Shown one piece after another: positions 37,537 through 48,244 of a stretch of 64,000 nt of DNA. The first letter of the stretch is position 1; every line of letters starts with the position of its first letter. Origin of the DNA: Burkholderia aenigmatica. GTDB lineage: Bacteria; Pseudomonadota; Gammaproteobacteria; Burkholderiales; Burkholderiaceae. A program made the translations under genes and the position numbers. The notes under the pieces were generated by a model. It made no database searches and had not been told where the DNA came from. It was given only the letters and a program-made list of their open reading frames with translations. Where the stretch lies: assembly GCF_902499175.1 (NCBI RefSeq), contig NZ_CABVQC010000007.1:62001-126000 (forward strand), in the 5' to 3' direction.

Positions 37537-38421
37537 ATGAGCGAATCCCAGATCATCGAAGTCTCGTCCGCCGACTGGAGCGGACACAACCTGTCGGCGC
37601 CGCGCGAGCAGCTGCTGGCCGCCGTCGAGGAAGGCAAGGTGCTGTATTTCCCGCACCTGCGCTTCGCGATCGAAGGCGGCGAGGAAGCACTGCTCGATCC
37701 GGCGCTTGCCGACCCGAAACGCAAGAACATCAGCCTCGCGCCGAACGGCGGCGCGCTTGCCGGCGTGCTCGGCGACAGCGTCACGCAGTCGGCGGTGCGC
37801 GCGCTCGTCGCACGCTTCCAGCAGCAGGCCGGCACGCTCGTCGACGGCCTCTTTCCCGAATACCGCGGCAAGCTGCGCGTCGCGCCGACCAGCCTGCGGC
37901 TGATGCAGGTCGAGACGCGCCAGACGTCGTGGCGCAAGGACGACAGCCGGCTGCACGTCGACGCGTTCCCGTCGCGGCCCAACTACGGCGAGCGCATCCT
38001 GCGCGTGTTCACGAACGTGAACCCGGCCGGCGTGCCGCGCGTGTGGCGCGTCGGCGAGCCGTTCGAGGACGTCGCGAAGCGCTTCCTGCCGCACATCAAG
38101 CCGCAGTTGCCGGGCGCCGCGTGGCTGCTGAACCTGCTGCACGTGACGAAGTCGCCGCGCAGCGCGTACGACCACCTGATGCTGAACCTGCACGACAGCA
38201 TGAAGGCCGATCTCGACTACCAGAAGACGAGCCCGCAGGAGACGATGCCGTTTCCGCCGGGCTGCGTGTGGATATGTTTCTCGGATCAGACTTCGCACGC
38301 TGTGATGTCCGGCCAGTTCATGCTCGAGCAGACCTTCTTCCTGCCGGTCGACGCGATGGTCCGCCGCGAATGCGCGCCGCTCGGCATTCTCGAACGCCTG
38401 AAGGGCAGGGCGCTGGTTTGA
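37537..38421 (+). CDS. kdoO: Kdo 3-hydroxylase KdoO
   Basis: The 294-residue protein matches the Kdo hydroxylase family of Fe(II)/2-oxoglutarate dioxygenases, first described in Burkholderia ambifaria and Yersinia pestis. These convert the outer Kdo of LPS into D-glycero-D-talo-octulosonic acid (Ko). The metal ligands are probably HVD in SRLHVDAFPSRP (about residue 135) and the histidine in QTSHAVMSGQF near 255. Location between waaC and waaA fits inner-core modification. It starts 34 bp after waaC and probably shares its transcript. Confidence 0.9.
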   Translation: MSESQIIEVSSADWSGHNLSAPREQLLAAVEEGKVLYFPHLRFAIEGGEEALLDPALADPKRKNISLAPNGGALAGVLGDSVTQSAVRALVARFQQQAGTLVDGLFPEYRGKLRVAPTSLRLMQVETRQTSWRKDDSRLHVDAFPSRPNYGERILRVFTNVNPAGVPRVWRVGEPFEDVAKRFLPHIKPQLPGAAWLLNLLHVTKSPRSAYDHLMLNLHDSMKADLDYQKTSPQETMPFPPGCVWICFSDQTSHAVMSGQFMLEQTFFLPVDAMVRRECAPLGILERLKGRALV

Positions 38422-38458
38422 GCGCGCATTTTCTTCGAAGCAAGACAAGGGACGCGGC

Positions 38459-39814
38459 ATGCTGAGGGTGATCTATCGCGCGCTGTGGTGGCTCGTCGCA
38501 CCGATCGCCGTCATCCGGCTTGTCGTGCGCTCGCGCAAGGAGCGCGGCTATCGCGAGCATATCGGCGAACGCTTCGGCCACGTGGCGGGCCGCTCGCGTG
38601 ACGACCGTGCGCCGCTGATCTGGGTGCATGCGGTATCGGTCGGCGAGACGCGCGCGGCGCAGCCGCTGATCGACGCGCTGATGCATGCGCGCCCCGATGC
38701 ACGCATCCTGCTCACGCACATGACGCCGAGCGGCCGTGCGACCGGCGAACAGATCTTCGGCGATCGCGTGCTGCGCTGCTACCTGCCGTACGACATGCCC
38801 GGCGCGGTGCGGCGCTTCCTGCGCGCGTGGCGGCCGACGCTCGGCCTCGTGATGGAAACCGAGGTGTGGCCCACGCTGATCGACGAGTGCCGCCGTGCGG
38901 ACGTGCCGCTGGTGCTGACCAATGCGCGCATGTCCGCGCGTTCGTTCCGGCGTGCCTCGAAGTTCGGCGCGGCGACGCACGACGTGTTCGGCGGCTTCTC
39001 GCGCGTGCTCGCGCAGAGCCCGGCCGACGCGGAGCGGCTGACGTCGCTCGGCGCGCGCAACGTGACCGTACTCGGCAACCTGAAGTTCGACATGACGACG
39101 CCGCCGGAACTCGCGGCGCGCGGCCATGCGTGGCGCGACGCGATCGGCGCGCGGCCCGTGTGGGTGGCCGCGAGCACGCGCGAGAACGAGGAGGCGCTGG
39201 TGTTGCAGGCATTCGCGTCGATGCGCACGCCCGGCGCGCTGCTGGTGCTCGTGCCGCGTCATCCGCAGCGTTTCGCCGAGGTCGAGGCGCTCGTCGAGCG
39301 CAGCGGGCTCAAGTGCGTGCGACGCTCGGTGTGGGCGGCCGACAAGGCCGCGCTCGCGGCCGGCCGGCCGGCTGCCGAGCCGCTGCCGGACGACGTGTCG
39401 GTGCTGCTTGGCGATTCGATGGGTGAGCTCGGCGCGTATTACGCGGCGGCCGACGTAGCGTTCATCGGCGGCAGCCTGTTGCCGCTCGGCGGCCAGAACC
39501 TGATCGAAGCGTGCGCGGTCGGCGTGCCGGTGCTGATCGGGAAGCACGTATTCAACTTCACGCAGGCGACCGCCGACGCGGTCGCGGCCGGCGCGGCGCT
39601 GCAGGTCGAGGATCCGCTCGATCTCGCGCACGTGCTCGACGCGCTGTTCGCCGACAAGGCGCGGCGCATCGCGATGGGTTCGGCTGGTGCCGCATTCGCG
39701 TCGCGTCACCGCGGCGCGACCGCGCGCACGGTCGACGTGCTCGCGGCACTGCTGCCGCCCGCCGAACGCGGCGGGCGCGCGCTGCAGGACGAGCAGGATA
39801 CGTCCGACGACTAG
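38459..39814 (+). CDS. waaA: Kdo transferase WaaA (KdtA)
   Basis: WaaA adds Kdo residues from CMP-Kdo to lipid IVA at the inner membrane. The 451-residue GT30 enzyme has an N-terminal membrane anchor (MLRVIYRALWWLVAPIAVIR), the conserved HERFGH-type block read IGERFGHVAG, HAVSVGETRAAQPLI, METEVWPTLI with its acidic residues, and the donor-side FIGGSLLPLGGQNLIEACA. It begins 37 bp after kdoO and ends the LPS-core operon; it converges with ureG. Length is a little above the typical 425 aa because of an insertion near residues 300-320. Confidence 0.96.
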   Translation: MLRVIYRALWWLVAPIAVIRLVVRSRKERGYREHIGERFGHVAGRSRDDRAPLIWVHAVSVGETRAAQPLIDALMHARPDARILLTHMTPSGRATGEQIFGDRVLRCYLPYDMPGAVRRFLRAWRPTLGLVMETEVWPTLIDECRRADVPLVLTNARMSARSFRRASKFGAATHDVFGGFSRVLAQSPADAERLTSLGARNVTVLGNLKFDMTTPPELAARGHAWRDAIGARPVWVAASTRENEEALVLQAFASMRTPGALLVLVPRHPQRFAEVEALVERSGLKCVRRSVWAADKAALAAGRPAAEPLPDDVSVLLGDSMGELGAYYAAADVAFIGGSLLPLGGQNLIEACAVGVPVLIGKHVFNFTQATADAVAAGAALQVEDPLDLAHVLDALFADKARRIAMGSAGAAFASRHRGATARTVDVLAALLPPAERGGRALQDEQDTSDD

Positions 39815-39877
39815 ACGAAGGCGGCGCAATGCCGCCGGGAGCATGCGTGGCGGCACCGTGTGGCACCGCCGCGCCGC

Positions 39878-40525
39878 TCAGACCGTCAGCAAACCCTTCT
39901 TCTCGATGAACGCGATCACGTCCGCGACGCCGTCGAGCGCCTTCAGGTTCGTCATCACGTAAGGCCGCTCGCCGCGCATCTTCTTCGTGTCGGACGCCAT
40001 CACGTCGAGGTTCGCACCGACCAGCGGCGCGAGATCCGTCTTGTTGATCACGAGCAGGTCGGACTTCGTGATGCCGGGGCCGCCCTTGCGCGGAATCTTC
40101 TCGCCGCCCGCGACGTCGATCACGTAGATCGTCAGGTCCGACAGTTCGGGGCTGAACGTCGCCGCGAGATTGTCGCCGCCCGATTCGATGAACACGATGT
40201 CGGCGTCGGGGAAGCGCGACAGCATCCGGTCGACCGCTTCGAGGTTGATCGACGCATCCTCGCGGATCGCCGTGTGCGGGCAGCCGCCCGTCTCGACGCC
40301 CATGATGCGCTCCTCGGGCAGCGCGCCCGCGACCGTCAGCAGCCGCTGGTCTTCCTTCGTATAGATGTCGTTGGTGATCGCGATGAGGTCGTACTGGTCG
40401 CGCATCGCCTTGCACAGCATCTCGAGCAGCGTGGTCTTGCCGGAGCCGACGGGGCCGCCGATGCCGACGCGCAGCGGCGGCAGTTTCTTCGTGCGGCGGG
40501 CGGAGGAAGGGGCAGGTGCGTTCAT
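39878..40525 (-). CDS. ureG: Urease accessory GTPase UreG
   Basis: UreG is a SIMIBI GTPase that drives nickel delivery to apo-urease. The 215-residue protein has the P-loop [18 protein letters not shown], the metal-binding CPH motif ([14 protein letters not shown]), [14 protein letters not shown] and the specificity motif NKTD. The frame is open far upstream, but [20 protein letters not shown] at 40525 is the family start. It is the last gene of the urt-ure cluster and converges with waaA. Confidence 0.97.
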   Translation of the reverse strand: MNAPAPSSARRTKKLPPLRVGIGGPVGSGKTTLLEMLCKAMRDQYDLIAITNDIYTKEDQRLLTVAGALPEERIMGVETGGCPHTAIREDASINLEAVDRMLSRFPDADIVFIESGGDNLAATFSPELSDLTIYVIDVAGGEKIPRKGGPGITKSDLLVINKTDLAPLVGANLDVMASDTKKMRGERPYVMTNLKALDGVADVIAFIEKKGLLTV

Positions 40526-40542
40526 GGCGGATAGTGTCGGGT

Positions 40543-41223
40543 TCAGGAGCGGAACAACCGCGAATACTGGGTTTCGTGCCGCGCGGACAGGATGCCGAGC
40601 TGTGGCGCGAACGTGTTGACGGCGTCGGGCGGCGTCGCGAGCGCGCGGCGCACGGCCGCGTCGATCGCGCCGCGCAGCGCGACGATGATGCGTTGCCCGG
40701 CGAGCTGGCCGAGCGGTACCGCCTTCAGCGCGGCGGACGTCTGGTTCTCGACCCAGCCGAATGCATACGCGGCGAGCACGGCGTCGGCGCTCGCGTCGTG
40801 CGCGGCGGTGGCATAGGCGAATGCGGTGGGCAGCGCGACCGGCGAAATCGACGCGAGCGTCGCGCGGCGCGCGGCGTCGCCCCATTCGAGCGATGCGCAC
40901 AGCTGCGCAAGCGACCAGCCCATCTGTTCGGTCTCGCGGCGCAGTTCCGCCGATTCGCGGCTCGCGATGAACCACGCGTTTTCGGTGGCGAGTGCCGATG
41001 CGTCGTGCGCGTGCCAGCGCGCGAGCTGGTGCGCGAGGAACGGCAGCTCGCCGTGCGCGAGCACGTCGGTCAGGCCGCTCGCGATCCAGTCGCGCGCGGT
41101 GTCGGCGTCGCGGATCAGGTTCGCGTCGAGCGCCGCTTCGAGACCCTGCGAATAGCTGAACGCGCCGATCGGCAGTGCGGGTGACGCGAGATGCAGCAGC
41201 GCGACGAGTTCAGTGGTGGTCAT
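40543..41223 (-). CDS. ureF: Urease accessory protein UreF
   Basis: UreF (226 aa, all helical) bridges UreD and UreG in the urease activation complex and helps control GTP hydrolysis. It has the family's [20 protein letters not shown] near the N-terminus and ends QYSRLFRS. The ATG at 41223 lies inside the end of ureE, a 14-bp overlap that implies translational coupling. The open frame upstream of this start is the histidine-rich ureE tail read in another phase. Confidence 0.96.
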   Translation of the reverse strand: MTTTELVALLHLASPALPIGAFSYSQGLEAALDANLIRDADTARDWIASGLTDVLAHGELPFLAHQLARWHAHDASALATENAWFIASRESAELRRETEQMGWSLAQLCASLEWGDAARRATLASISPVALPTAFAYATAAHDASADAVLAAYAFGWVENQTSAALKAVPLGQLAGQRIIVALRGAIDAAVRRALATPPDAVNTFAPQLGILSARHETQYSRLFRS

Positions 41224-41809
41224 GGCCGTGGCCGTGAGAACAACCCGGACCATGCTGGTGATCGTGATCGTGATCGTGATCGTGCGAGTGGCCGTGATGC
41301 TCGCCGAACACTTGCTGCGCGAGCGCGTAGTCCTCGGCGAACGTCGCGTCGTGCCCGTGCTTGTGGCCGCCGCCGTATGCACCGGCTTCCGGCTGGAACG
41401 GCGCGCTCGCTTCCTCTACCTGCGTGCCGAGCCGGCGCAGCATGTCCGCGAGCACCGGGTCGGCTTCGAGCTTCAGGTAGCCGTCGCCGATCTCGACCGG
41501 CGTGTGGCGGTTGCCGAGATGGTATGCGGCGCGCATCAGCGTGAGCGGATCGGCGGCGCGCACGAGCAGCACGGTTTCGGGCGCGGCGGCAATGCGCACG
41601 AGTGCACCGTCGTCGGCAACCAGCACGTCGCCGTCGCGCAGGATCGTGCCGCGCGGCAGCAGGACCGCGACGTCTTCGCCGGTGTCGAGCGTCGCCGCGA
41701 GGCGGCTCTTGCAGCGGGCGTAGTAGGCGAGCGTGAGCGTCGGCGCGCGCGCGACGAGCGACGCGGCGAGTTTCACGTTCGGGGCAATGCGTTTGTCGAG
41801 GGTGCGCAT
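41210..41809 (-). CDS. ureE: Urease nickel chaperone UreE
   Basis: UreE collects Ni2+ for urease maturation. The 199-residue protein has the peptide-binding N-terminal domain ([20 protein letters not shown]), the metal-binding domain with [11 protein letters not shown], and a long histidine-rich tail from about residue 150 with alternating HGH and HDHD steps. The tail contains well over a dozen histidines and would store several nickel ions. The tail coding region is itself a low-complexity direct repeat. Confidence 0.96.
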   Translation of the reverse strand: MRTLDKRIAPNVKLAASLVARAPTLTLAYYARCKSRLAATLDTGEDVAVLLPRGTILRDGDVLVADDGALVRIAAAPETVLLVRAADPLTLMRAAYHLGNRHTPVEIGDGYLKLEADPVLADMLRRLGTQVEEASAPFQPEAGAYGGGHKHGHDATFAEDYALAQQVFGEHHGHSHDHDHDHDHQHGPGCSHGHGHDHH

Positions 41810-41831
41810 GAATCGAAAACCGGCAATCAGG

Positions 41832-43538
41832 TCAGAACAGGAAATAACGCTGCGCCATTGGCAGCACCGTGGCCGGCTCGCAGGTGAGCAACTGGCCGTC
41901 GGCGATCACGTCGTAGGTTTCGGGGTCGACGCTGATCGACGGGCGCCACGCGTTGTGGATCATGTCGGCCTTCGTCACGTTGCGGCAGTTGCGCACGGGC
42001 ACGATCCGCTTCGCGAGGCCGTAGCGTTCCGCGATGCCCGCATCGGCGGCCATCTGCGACACGAAGGTCAGCGACGTGCGCGCGAGTGCGCCGCCGCGGG
42101 TGGCAAACATCTCGCGATAGTGGACCGGCTGCGGCGTCGGGATCGACGCGTTCGGGTCGCCCATCTGCGCCATCGCGATCATCCCGCCCTTCAGGATCAT
42201 GGTCGGCTTGATCCCGAAGAACGCCGGTTCCCACAGCACGAGGTCGGCCCACTTGCCGGGCTCGATCGAGCCGACTTCGTGCGCGATCCCGTGCGTGAGC
42301 GCCGGGTTGATCGTGTACTTCGCGACGTAGCGCTTCGCGCGGAAGTTGTCGTTGCGCGCACCGTCCTCGGGCAGCGCGCCGCGCTGCACCTTCATCTTGT
42401 GCGCGGTCTGCCACGTGCGGATGATCACTTCGCCGACGCGGCCCATTGCCTGCGAATCGGACGACAGCATCGACAGCGCGCCGAGATCGTGCAGGATGTC
42501 CTCGGCCGCGATCGTCTCGCGGCGGATCCGCGATTCGGCGAACGCGAGATCCTCGGCGATCGACGGATCGAGGTGATGGCACACCATCAGCATGTCGAGA
42601 TGCTCGTCGAGCGTGTTGATCGTGTACGGGCGCGTCGGGTTGGTCGACGACGGCAGCACGTTCGACTCGCCGCACACCTTCAGGATGTCGGGCGCATGGC
42701 CGCCGCCGGCGCCTTCGGTGTGGTAGGTGTGGATCGTGCGGCCCTTGAACGCGGCGACCGTCGATTCGACGAAGCCGCCTTCGTTCAGCGTGTCGGTGTG
42801 GATCGCGACCTGCGTGTCGGTGTCGTCGGCGACCGACAGGCAGTTGTCGATCGCGGCGGGCGTCGTGCCCCAGTCTTCATGCAGCTTTAGCCCGATCGCG
42901 CCGGCCGCGATCTGCTCGACGAGCGGCTGCGGCAGGCTCGCATTGCCCTTGCCGAGGAAGCCGAGGTTGATCGGCCAGCCGTCGGCGGCCTGCAGCATCC
43001 GCTCCATGTGCCACGGGCCCGGCGTGCAGGTCGTTGCGTTGGTGCCGGTGGCCGGCCCCGTGCCGCCGCCGAGCATCGTTGTGACGCCCGATGCGAGCGC
43101 CTCGTCGATCTGCTGCGGGCTGATGAAGTGGATGTGCGTGTCGATGCCGCCCGCCGTCACGATCAGCCCTTCACCGGCGATCACTTCGGTCGCCGCGCCG
43201 ATCGGAATCGTCACGCCCGGCTGGATGTCGGGGTTGCCGGCCTTGCCGATCGCGGCGATGCGGCCGTGCTTGATCGCGATGTCGGCCTTCACGATGCCCC
43301 AGTGATCGAGGATCACCGCGTTCGTGATGATCGTGTCGGGCACCTCGGCCGCGACGCGCTGCGACTGGCCCATCCCGTCGCGGATCACTTTCCCGCCGCC
43401 GAATTTCACTTCCTCGCCGTAGGTCGTGAAGTCGCGTTCGATCTCGATCAGCAGTTCGGTATCGGCGAGCCGGACGCGGTCGCCCGTCGTCGGCCCGAAC
43501 ATTTCCGCGTACGCGCGGCGGCTCAAGCGTAGTGTCAT
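41832..43538 (-). CDS. ureC: Urease alpha subunit UreC
   Basis: The 568-residue catalytic subunit hydrolyses urea to ammonia and carbamate at a binuclear nickel centre. Diagnostic parts are [10 protein letters not shown] (Ni-binding histidines), [12 protein letters not shown] with the lysine that becomes carbamylated, [10 protein letters not shown], and the flap [14 protein letters not shown] with the catalytic histidine. N-terminal [20 protein letters not shown] is canonical. No disruptive change is visible, so urease should be active if nickel is available. Confidence 0.99.
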   Translation of the reverse strand: MTLRLSRRAYAEMFGPTTGDRVRLADTELLIEIERDFTTYGEEVKFGGGKVIRDGMGQSQRVAAEVPDTIITNAVILDHWGIVKADIAIKHGRIAAIGKAGNPDIQPGVTIPIGAATEVIAGEGLIVTAGGIDTHIHFISPQQIDEALASGVTTMLGGGTGPATGTNATTCTPGPWHMERMLQAADGWPINLGFLGKGNASLPQPLVEQIAAGAIGLKLHEDWGTTPAAIDNCLSVADDTDTQVAIHTDTLNEGGFVESTVAAFKGRTIHTYHTEGAGGGHAPDILKVCGESNVLPSSTNPTRPYTINTLDEHLDMLMVCHHLDPSIAEDLAFAESRIRRETIAAEDILHDLGALSMLSSDSQAMGRVGEVIIRTWQTAHKMKVQRGALPEDGARNDNFRAKRYVAKYTINPALTHGIAHEVGSIEPGKWADLVLWEPAFFGIKPTMILKGGMIAMAQMGDPNASIPTPQPVHYREMFATRGGALARTSLTFVSQMAADAGIAERYGLAKRIVPVRNCRNVTKADMIHNAWRPSISVDPETYDVIADGQLLTCEPATVLPMAQRYFLF

Positions 43539-43567
43539 GTTGCTGTTCCTGAAGAGCGGGGCGCGGC

Positions 43568-43873
43568 TTACAGCGGCCCCATCACCTTGCCCTGAAAACC
43601 GTAGACGGCGCGCTCGCCCGCGAGTGCGACGAGTTCGACGGTGCGCGTCTGGCCCGGCTCGAAGCGCACGGCGGTGCCGGCCGCGATGTTCAGGCGAAAG
43701 CCGCGCGCGGCCGCGCGATCGAACGACAGTGCGTCGTTGACTTCGAAGAAGTGGTAGTGCGAGCCGACCTGCACCGGGCGGTCGCCGGTGTTCGCGACGA
43801 CGAGCGTCAGCGTGGCGCGGCCTGCATTCAGTTCGTGTTCGCCGTCGTCGGTGAGGATTTCGCCGGGGATCAT
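43568..43873 (-). CDS. ureB: Urease beta subunit UreB
   Basis: This 101-residue structural subunit packs around UreC in the urease trimer. It starts [18 protein letters not shown], the family start, and has [19 protein letters not shown] and the end [12 protein letters not shown]. An ATG four codons upstream (43885) overlaps the ureA stop and is less likely. It lies between ureA and ureC as in most bacteria with separate gamma and beta chains. Confidence 0.97.
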   Translation of the reverse strand: MIPGEILTDDGEHELNAGRATLTLVVANTGDRPVQVGSHYHFFEVNDALSFDRAAARGFRLNIAAGTAVRFEPGQTRTVELVALAGERAVYGFQGKVMGPL

Positions 43874-43881
43874 GCGGGACC

Positions 43882-44184
43882 TCACGGAATCGGGTGATGG
43901 ACGGTCACGAGCTTCGTGCCGTCGGGGAAGGTCGCCTCGACCTGGATGTCGGGAATCATCTCCGGCACGCCGTCCATCACGTCGTCGCGCGTGAGCAGCG
44001 TCGTGCCGTAATGCATGACCTCGGCGACCGTCTTGCCGTCGCGCGCGGCTTCCATCAGCGCGGCGGTGATGAAGGCGACCGCCTCCGGATAGTTGAGCTT
44101 CAGGCCGCGTGCGCGACGGCGCTCGGCCAGCAGCGCCGCCGTGAAGATCAGCAGCTTGTCTTTCTCTCGGGGAGTCAGTTTCAT
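43882..44184 (-). CDS. ureA: Urease gamma subunit UreA
   Basis: The 100-residue gamma subunit begins [20 protein letters not shown] and carries [29 protein letters not shown] and the end [10 protein letters not shown], all standard. It is the first of the three structural genes; a 236-bp gap to ureD upstream could carry an internal promoter or an mRNA structure. Confidence 0.98.
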
Positions 44185-44420
44185 GAAGGCAAACGTTCAG
44201 GAAAACGTAATTTTTATCGGTGCGTGCGCAACGGGGCGAACGCGCGGGTCATCGTAGCACCGCGCTGTTTTGCGTGCGTCGCGTATCGGTTATGTAAGGA
44301 GCAAGGCGTGTGCCATGTGCGTTGTACGCAGCGCGATGCGCGCTCGTGGTGCGCGATGCATGCGCAACGTGCAGCGCCGCTCGCGACGCTGCGCCGAAAC
44401 GGTGCGTGGTGCGATCGCGC
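44185..44420. other. Gap between ureD and ureA
   Basis: No gene seen. The stretch near 44312-44390 is full of short complementary GCGC/TGCGC words (for example GCGCGATGCGCGC and TGCGCGATGCATGCGC) and could fold strongly in the mRNA. Whether that is regulatory is unknown. Confidence 0.4.
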
Positions 44421-45335
<915 letters not shown>

Positions 45336-45504
45336 CTACCGCAACAATATACGCTGAGGTACCCGCGTTGCGGGGCGTGGCAACGCCGTTCCCGGGCCGT
45401 ACTGCTTCGCCGGCGCGTGCCCGACAGGCGCCGCTCGGCGAGGCACCGGATCGGTGTTGCGGGCCGATCGTCGGACGCAACGCCGCCCCGGGTCGCCTTT
45501 CCCG

Positions 45505-46197
45505 CTATACCGCGATCAGTTCCCGCACGCCGTTCGTCTCCATGTCGCGCGCGTCGCCGCCCGCGACGATCTCGCCACGGCTCATGACCCAGTAGCGGTC
45601 GGCGATCGACTGGGCGAAGTCGTAGTATTGCTCGACGAGCAGCACGGTCATCTTCGATTCGTCGACCAGCTGGCGCAGCGTGCGGCCGATGTCCTGGATG
45701 ATCGACGGCTGGATGCCTTCGGTCGGCTCGTCGAGGATCAGCAACTGCGGCTCGCTCATCAGCGCGCGGCCGATCGCGAGTTGCTGCTGCTGGCCACCCG
45801 ACAGGTCGCCGCCGCGTCGCGCGCGCATGTCCTTCAGCACCGGGAACAGGTCGTAGATGCGGTCGGGCACTTTCGACGGCGTCTTGCGGCTCGCCGCGCC
45901 GACGAGCAGGTTTTCCTCGACGGTCAGCCGCGGAAAAATGTCGCGTCCCTGCGGCACGTACGCGAGCCCGGCCGCGACGCGCGCGTACGGCGGCATCGCG
46001 CCGAGCGCCGTGCCGCGCCACGATACGCTGCCGCTCTTCGCGGCGACGACGCCCATCAGGCAGCGCAGCAGCGTGCTCTTGCCGACGCCGTTGCGGCCGA
46101 GCAGCACGGTGAGCTTGCCGTCGTCGGCGGCGAGGCTCACGTTGCGCAGGATGTGGCTGCCGCCGTAGTACTGGTTCAGTGCATCGATCTTCAGCAT
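45505..46197 (-). CDS. urtE: Urea ABC transporter ATP-binding protein UrtE
   Basis: UrtE is one of two ATPases of the high-affinity urea importer. The product (230 aa) has Walker A LLGRNGVGKSTLLRC, the signature LSGGQQQQLAIGRAL and Walker B LLILDEPTEGIQPSIIQD, matching LivF-type ATPases. MLKIDALNQYYGGSHIL at 46197 is the family start; the frame opens five codons earlier. It is 4 bp after urtD. Confidence 0.96.
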   Translation of the reverse strand: MLKIDALNQYYGGSHILRNVSLAADDGKLTVLLGRNGVGKSTLLRCLMGVVAAKSGSVSWRGTALGAMPPYARVAAGLAYVPQGRDIFPRLTVEENLLVGAASRKTPSKVPDRIYDLFPVLKDMRARRGGDLSGGQQQQLAIGRALMSEPQLLILDEPTEGIQPSIIQDIGRTLRQLVDESKMTVLLVEQYYDFAQSIADRYWVMSRGEIVAGGDARDMETNGVRELIAV

Positions 46198-46201
46198 CGC
46201 A

Positions 46202-47059
46202 TCATCGTCCAAGGTAAGACTCGATCACCGCGTCGTCGCGCTTGACCTGGTCGAGCGTGCCCTGCGCGAGCACGGCGCCTTCGGCCATCACCGTCACGCG
46301 GCCCGTGTCGCCCGCGAGTGCCGCGACGAATTCCATGTCGTGCTCGACGACCATCATCGAGCAGGTGCCGCGCAGCGTGTTCAGCAGCTCGGCGAGTTCC
46401 ATCGTCTCGTGATCGGTCATCCCGGCCGCCGGCTCGTCGAGCAGCAACAGGGCGGGGCGCTGCATCAGCAGCATGCCGATCTCGAGCCGCTGCTTCTGCC
46501 CGTGCGACAGCTCGCCGGCCGCGCGGAATGCGTGGCTTTCCAGGCCGATCAGCGCGAGCGTCTCCTCGATCTTCGCCTGCGCGGCACGGTCGAGCCGGGC
46601 ACGTAGCGACGCGAGCCAGCCCTTGTCAGTCTGCATCGCGAGCTCGAGGTTCTCCCACACCGGGTGCTGTTCGAACACGGTTGGCTTCTGGAACTTGCGG
46701 CCGATGCCCGCGCGTGCGATCTCGGGCTCGTTCATCCGCGCGAGATCGAGCGTCTGGCCGAGAAACACCTTGCCTGCGTCGGGGCGCGTCTTGCCGGTGA
46801 TCACGTCCATCATCGTCGTCTTGCCGGCGCCGTTCGGGCCGATCACGCAGCGCAGCTCGCCCGCGTCGATCGCGAGCGACAGCTTCTTGAGCGCGCGGAA
46901 GCCGTCGAAGCTCACCTCGATATCCTCGAGGTAGAGGATCGTGCCATGCGACGTATCGATGCCGGGCTGCACCACGCGCCCCATCGATGCGGTGCCGCTG
47001 ACGGCCAGCAGTTCGTCCTCGGGCGGCGGCGTGAATTGGTAGAGGGCCGTTCCGTTCAT
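46202..47059 (-). CDS. urtD: Urea ABC transporter ATP-binding protein UrtD
   Basis: UrtD (285 aa) is the LivG-type ATPase. It has Walker A CVIGPNGAGKTTMMDVITG, signature LSHGQKQRLEIGMLL and Walker B ALLLLDEPAAGMTDHE. The N-terminal 40 residues before the ATPase core are extra and Burkholderia-like. The ATG at 47059 overlaps the urtC stop by 4 bp; the long frame upstream is a shadow of urtC. With UrtE it powers urea import across the inner membrane. Confidence 0.96.
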   Translation of the reverse strand: MNGTALYQFTPPPEDELLAVSGTASMGRVVQPGIDTSHGTILYLEDIEVSFDGFRALKKLSLAIDAGELRCVIGPNGAGKTTMMDVITGKTRPDAGKVFLGQTLDLARMNEPEIARAGIGRKFQKPTVFEQHPVWENLELAMQTDKGWLASLRARLDRAAQAKIEETLALIGLESHAFRAAGELSHGQKQRLEIGMLLMQRPALLLLDEPAAGMTDHETMELAELLNTLRGTCSMMVVEHDMEFVAALAGDTGRVTVMAEGAVLAQGTLDQVKRDDAVIESYLGR

Positions 47060-48243
47060 GCGCGTTTCCCCTTCGCGAGCACGGTTTCGACGAGGCCCAT
47101 GATCCCGCGCGGCAGCAGCAGCGGCACGAGCACGAAGATCAGGCCGAGGAAGAACAGCCAGTATTCGGCGAAGTACGCGGTAAACAGGCTCTTCGCGCCG
47201 TTCACCGCGAACGCGCCGACGATCGGCCCGATCAGCGTGCCGCGCCCGCCCACCGCGACCCAGATCGCCATCTCGATCGAGTTGCCGGGCGACATCTCGC
47301 CGGGGTTGATGATGCCGACCTGCGGCACGTACAGCGCGCCCGCGATGCCGCACAGCACGGCCGACTCGGTCCACACGAACAGCTTGTACGCGAGCGGGCT
47401 GTAGCCGAGGAACATCAGCCGCGTCTCGCCGTCGCGCACCGCGGTGACGACGCGCCCGAGCTTGCTCGTGACGATCGCGCGCGCCGCGATGAACGCGAGC
47501 ACCAGCGTCGCGAACGTCAGCAGCAACAGCACCGTGCGCGTGCCGGGCGACGTGACCGCGAAGCCCGCGATGCGCTTGAAGTCGGTGAAGCCGTTGTTGC
47601 CGCCGAAGCCGGTCTCGTTGCGATAGAACAGCAGCATCGCGGCGAACGTCATGGCCTGCGTGATGATCGACAGGTACACGCCTTTCACCCGCGAGCGGAA
47701 CGTGAAGAAGCCGAACACCCACGCGAGCACGGCCGGCACGAGCACGACGAGCGCGAGCGCCCATGCGAGATGCTGCGTGCCGCTCCAGTACCACGGCAGC
47801 TGGTGCCAGTCGAGGAACACCATGAAGTCGGGCAGGTCGCTGCCGTACTTGCCGTCTCGGCCGATCTCGCGCATCAGATACATGCCGATCGCATAGCCGC
47901 CGAGCGCGAAGAACAGCCCGTGGCCGAGGCTCAGGATCCCGCAGTAGCCCCACACGAGATCGAGTGCGAGCGCGGCGATCGCGTAGCACATCAGCTTGCC
48001 GGTGAGCGTCATCGCGTACGCGGACAGATGGAACACGCTCGACTCGGGCGCGACGAGCGCGGCGAGCGGCACGCCGATGCCGATCGCGATGCACAGCGCG
48101 ATCAGCGCGAGCCACGCGCGCCGCGACAGCAGCGCGGGGCGGGGCGGCAGGCCGAGCGCGAAGCGTTCTTCCGCGCGGGCGGCGGCAGTCGGCTTCGGCG
48201 AATCGGCGGCCGGATTGGACAACGAGTGGGTGAATGAAGTCAC
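47056..48243 (-). CDS. urtC: Urea ABC transporter permease UrtC
   Basis: The 395-residue LivM-type permease has about ten membrane helices with the conserved LDLVWGYCGILSLGHGLFFA, RVKGVYLSIITQAMTFA, the EAA-like loop with FLGYSPLAYKLFVW and GALYVPQVGIINPGEMSPGN. The GTG at 48243 is chosen because GGAGG sits at the correct distance; the frame is open to 48276. It begins 1 bp after the urtB stop. Confidence 0.95.
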   Translation of the reverse strand: MTSFTHSLSNPAADSPKPTAAARAEERFALGLPPRPALLSRRAWLALIALCIAIGIGVPLAALVAPESSVFHLSAYAMTLTGKLMCYAIAALALDLVWGYCGILSLGHGLFFALGGYAIGMYLMREIGRDGKYGSDLPDFMVFLDWHQLPWYWSGTQHLAWALALVVLVPAVLAWVFGFFTFRSRVKGVYLSIITQAMTFAAMLLFYRNETGFGGNNGFTDFKRIAGFAVTSPGTRTVLLLLTFATLVLAFIAARAIVTSKLGRVVTAVRDGETRLMFLGYSPLAYKLFVWTESAVLCGIAGALYVPQVGIINPGEMSPGNSIEMAIWVAVGGRGTLIGPIVGAFAVNGAKSLFTAYFAEYWLFFLGLIFVLVPLLLPRGIMGLVETVLAKGKRA

Positions 48244-48244
48244 G

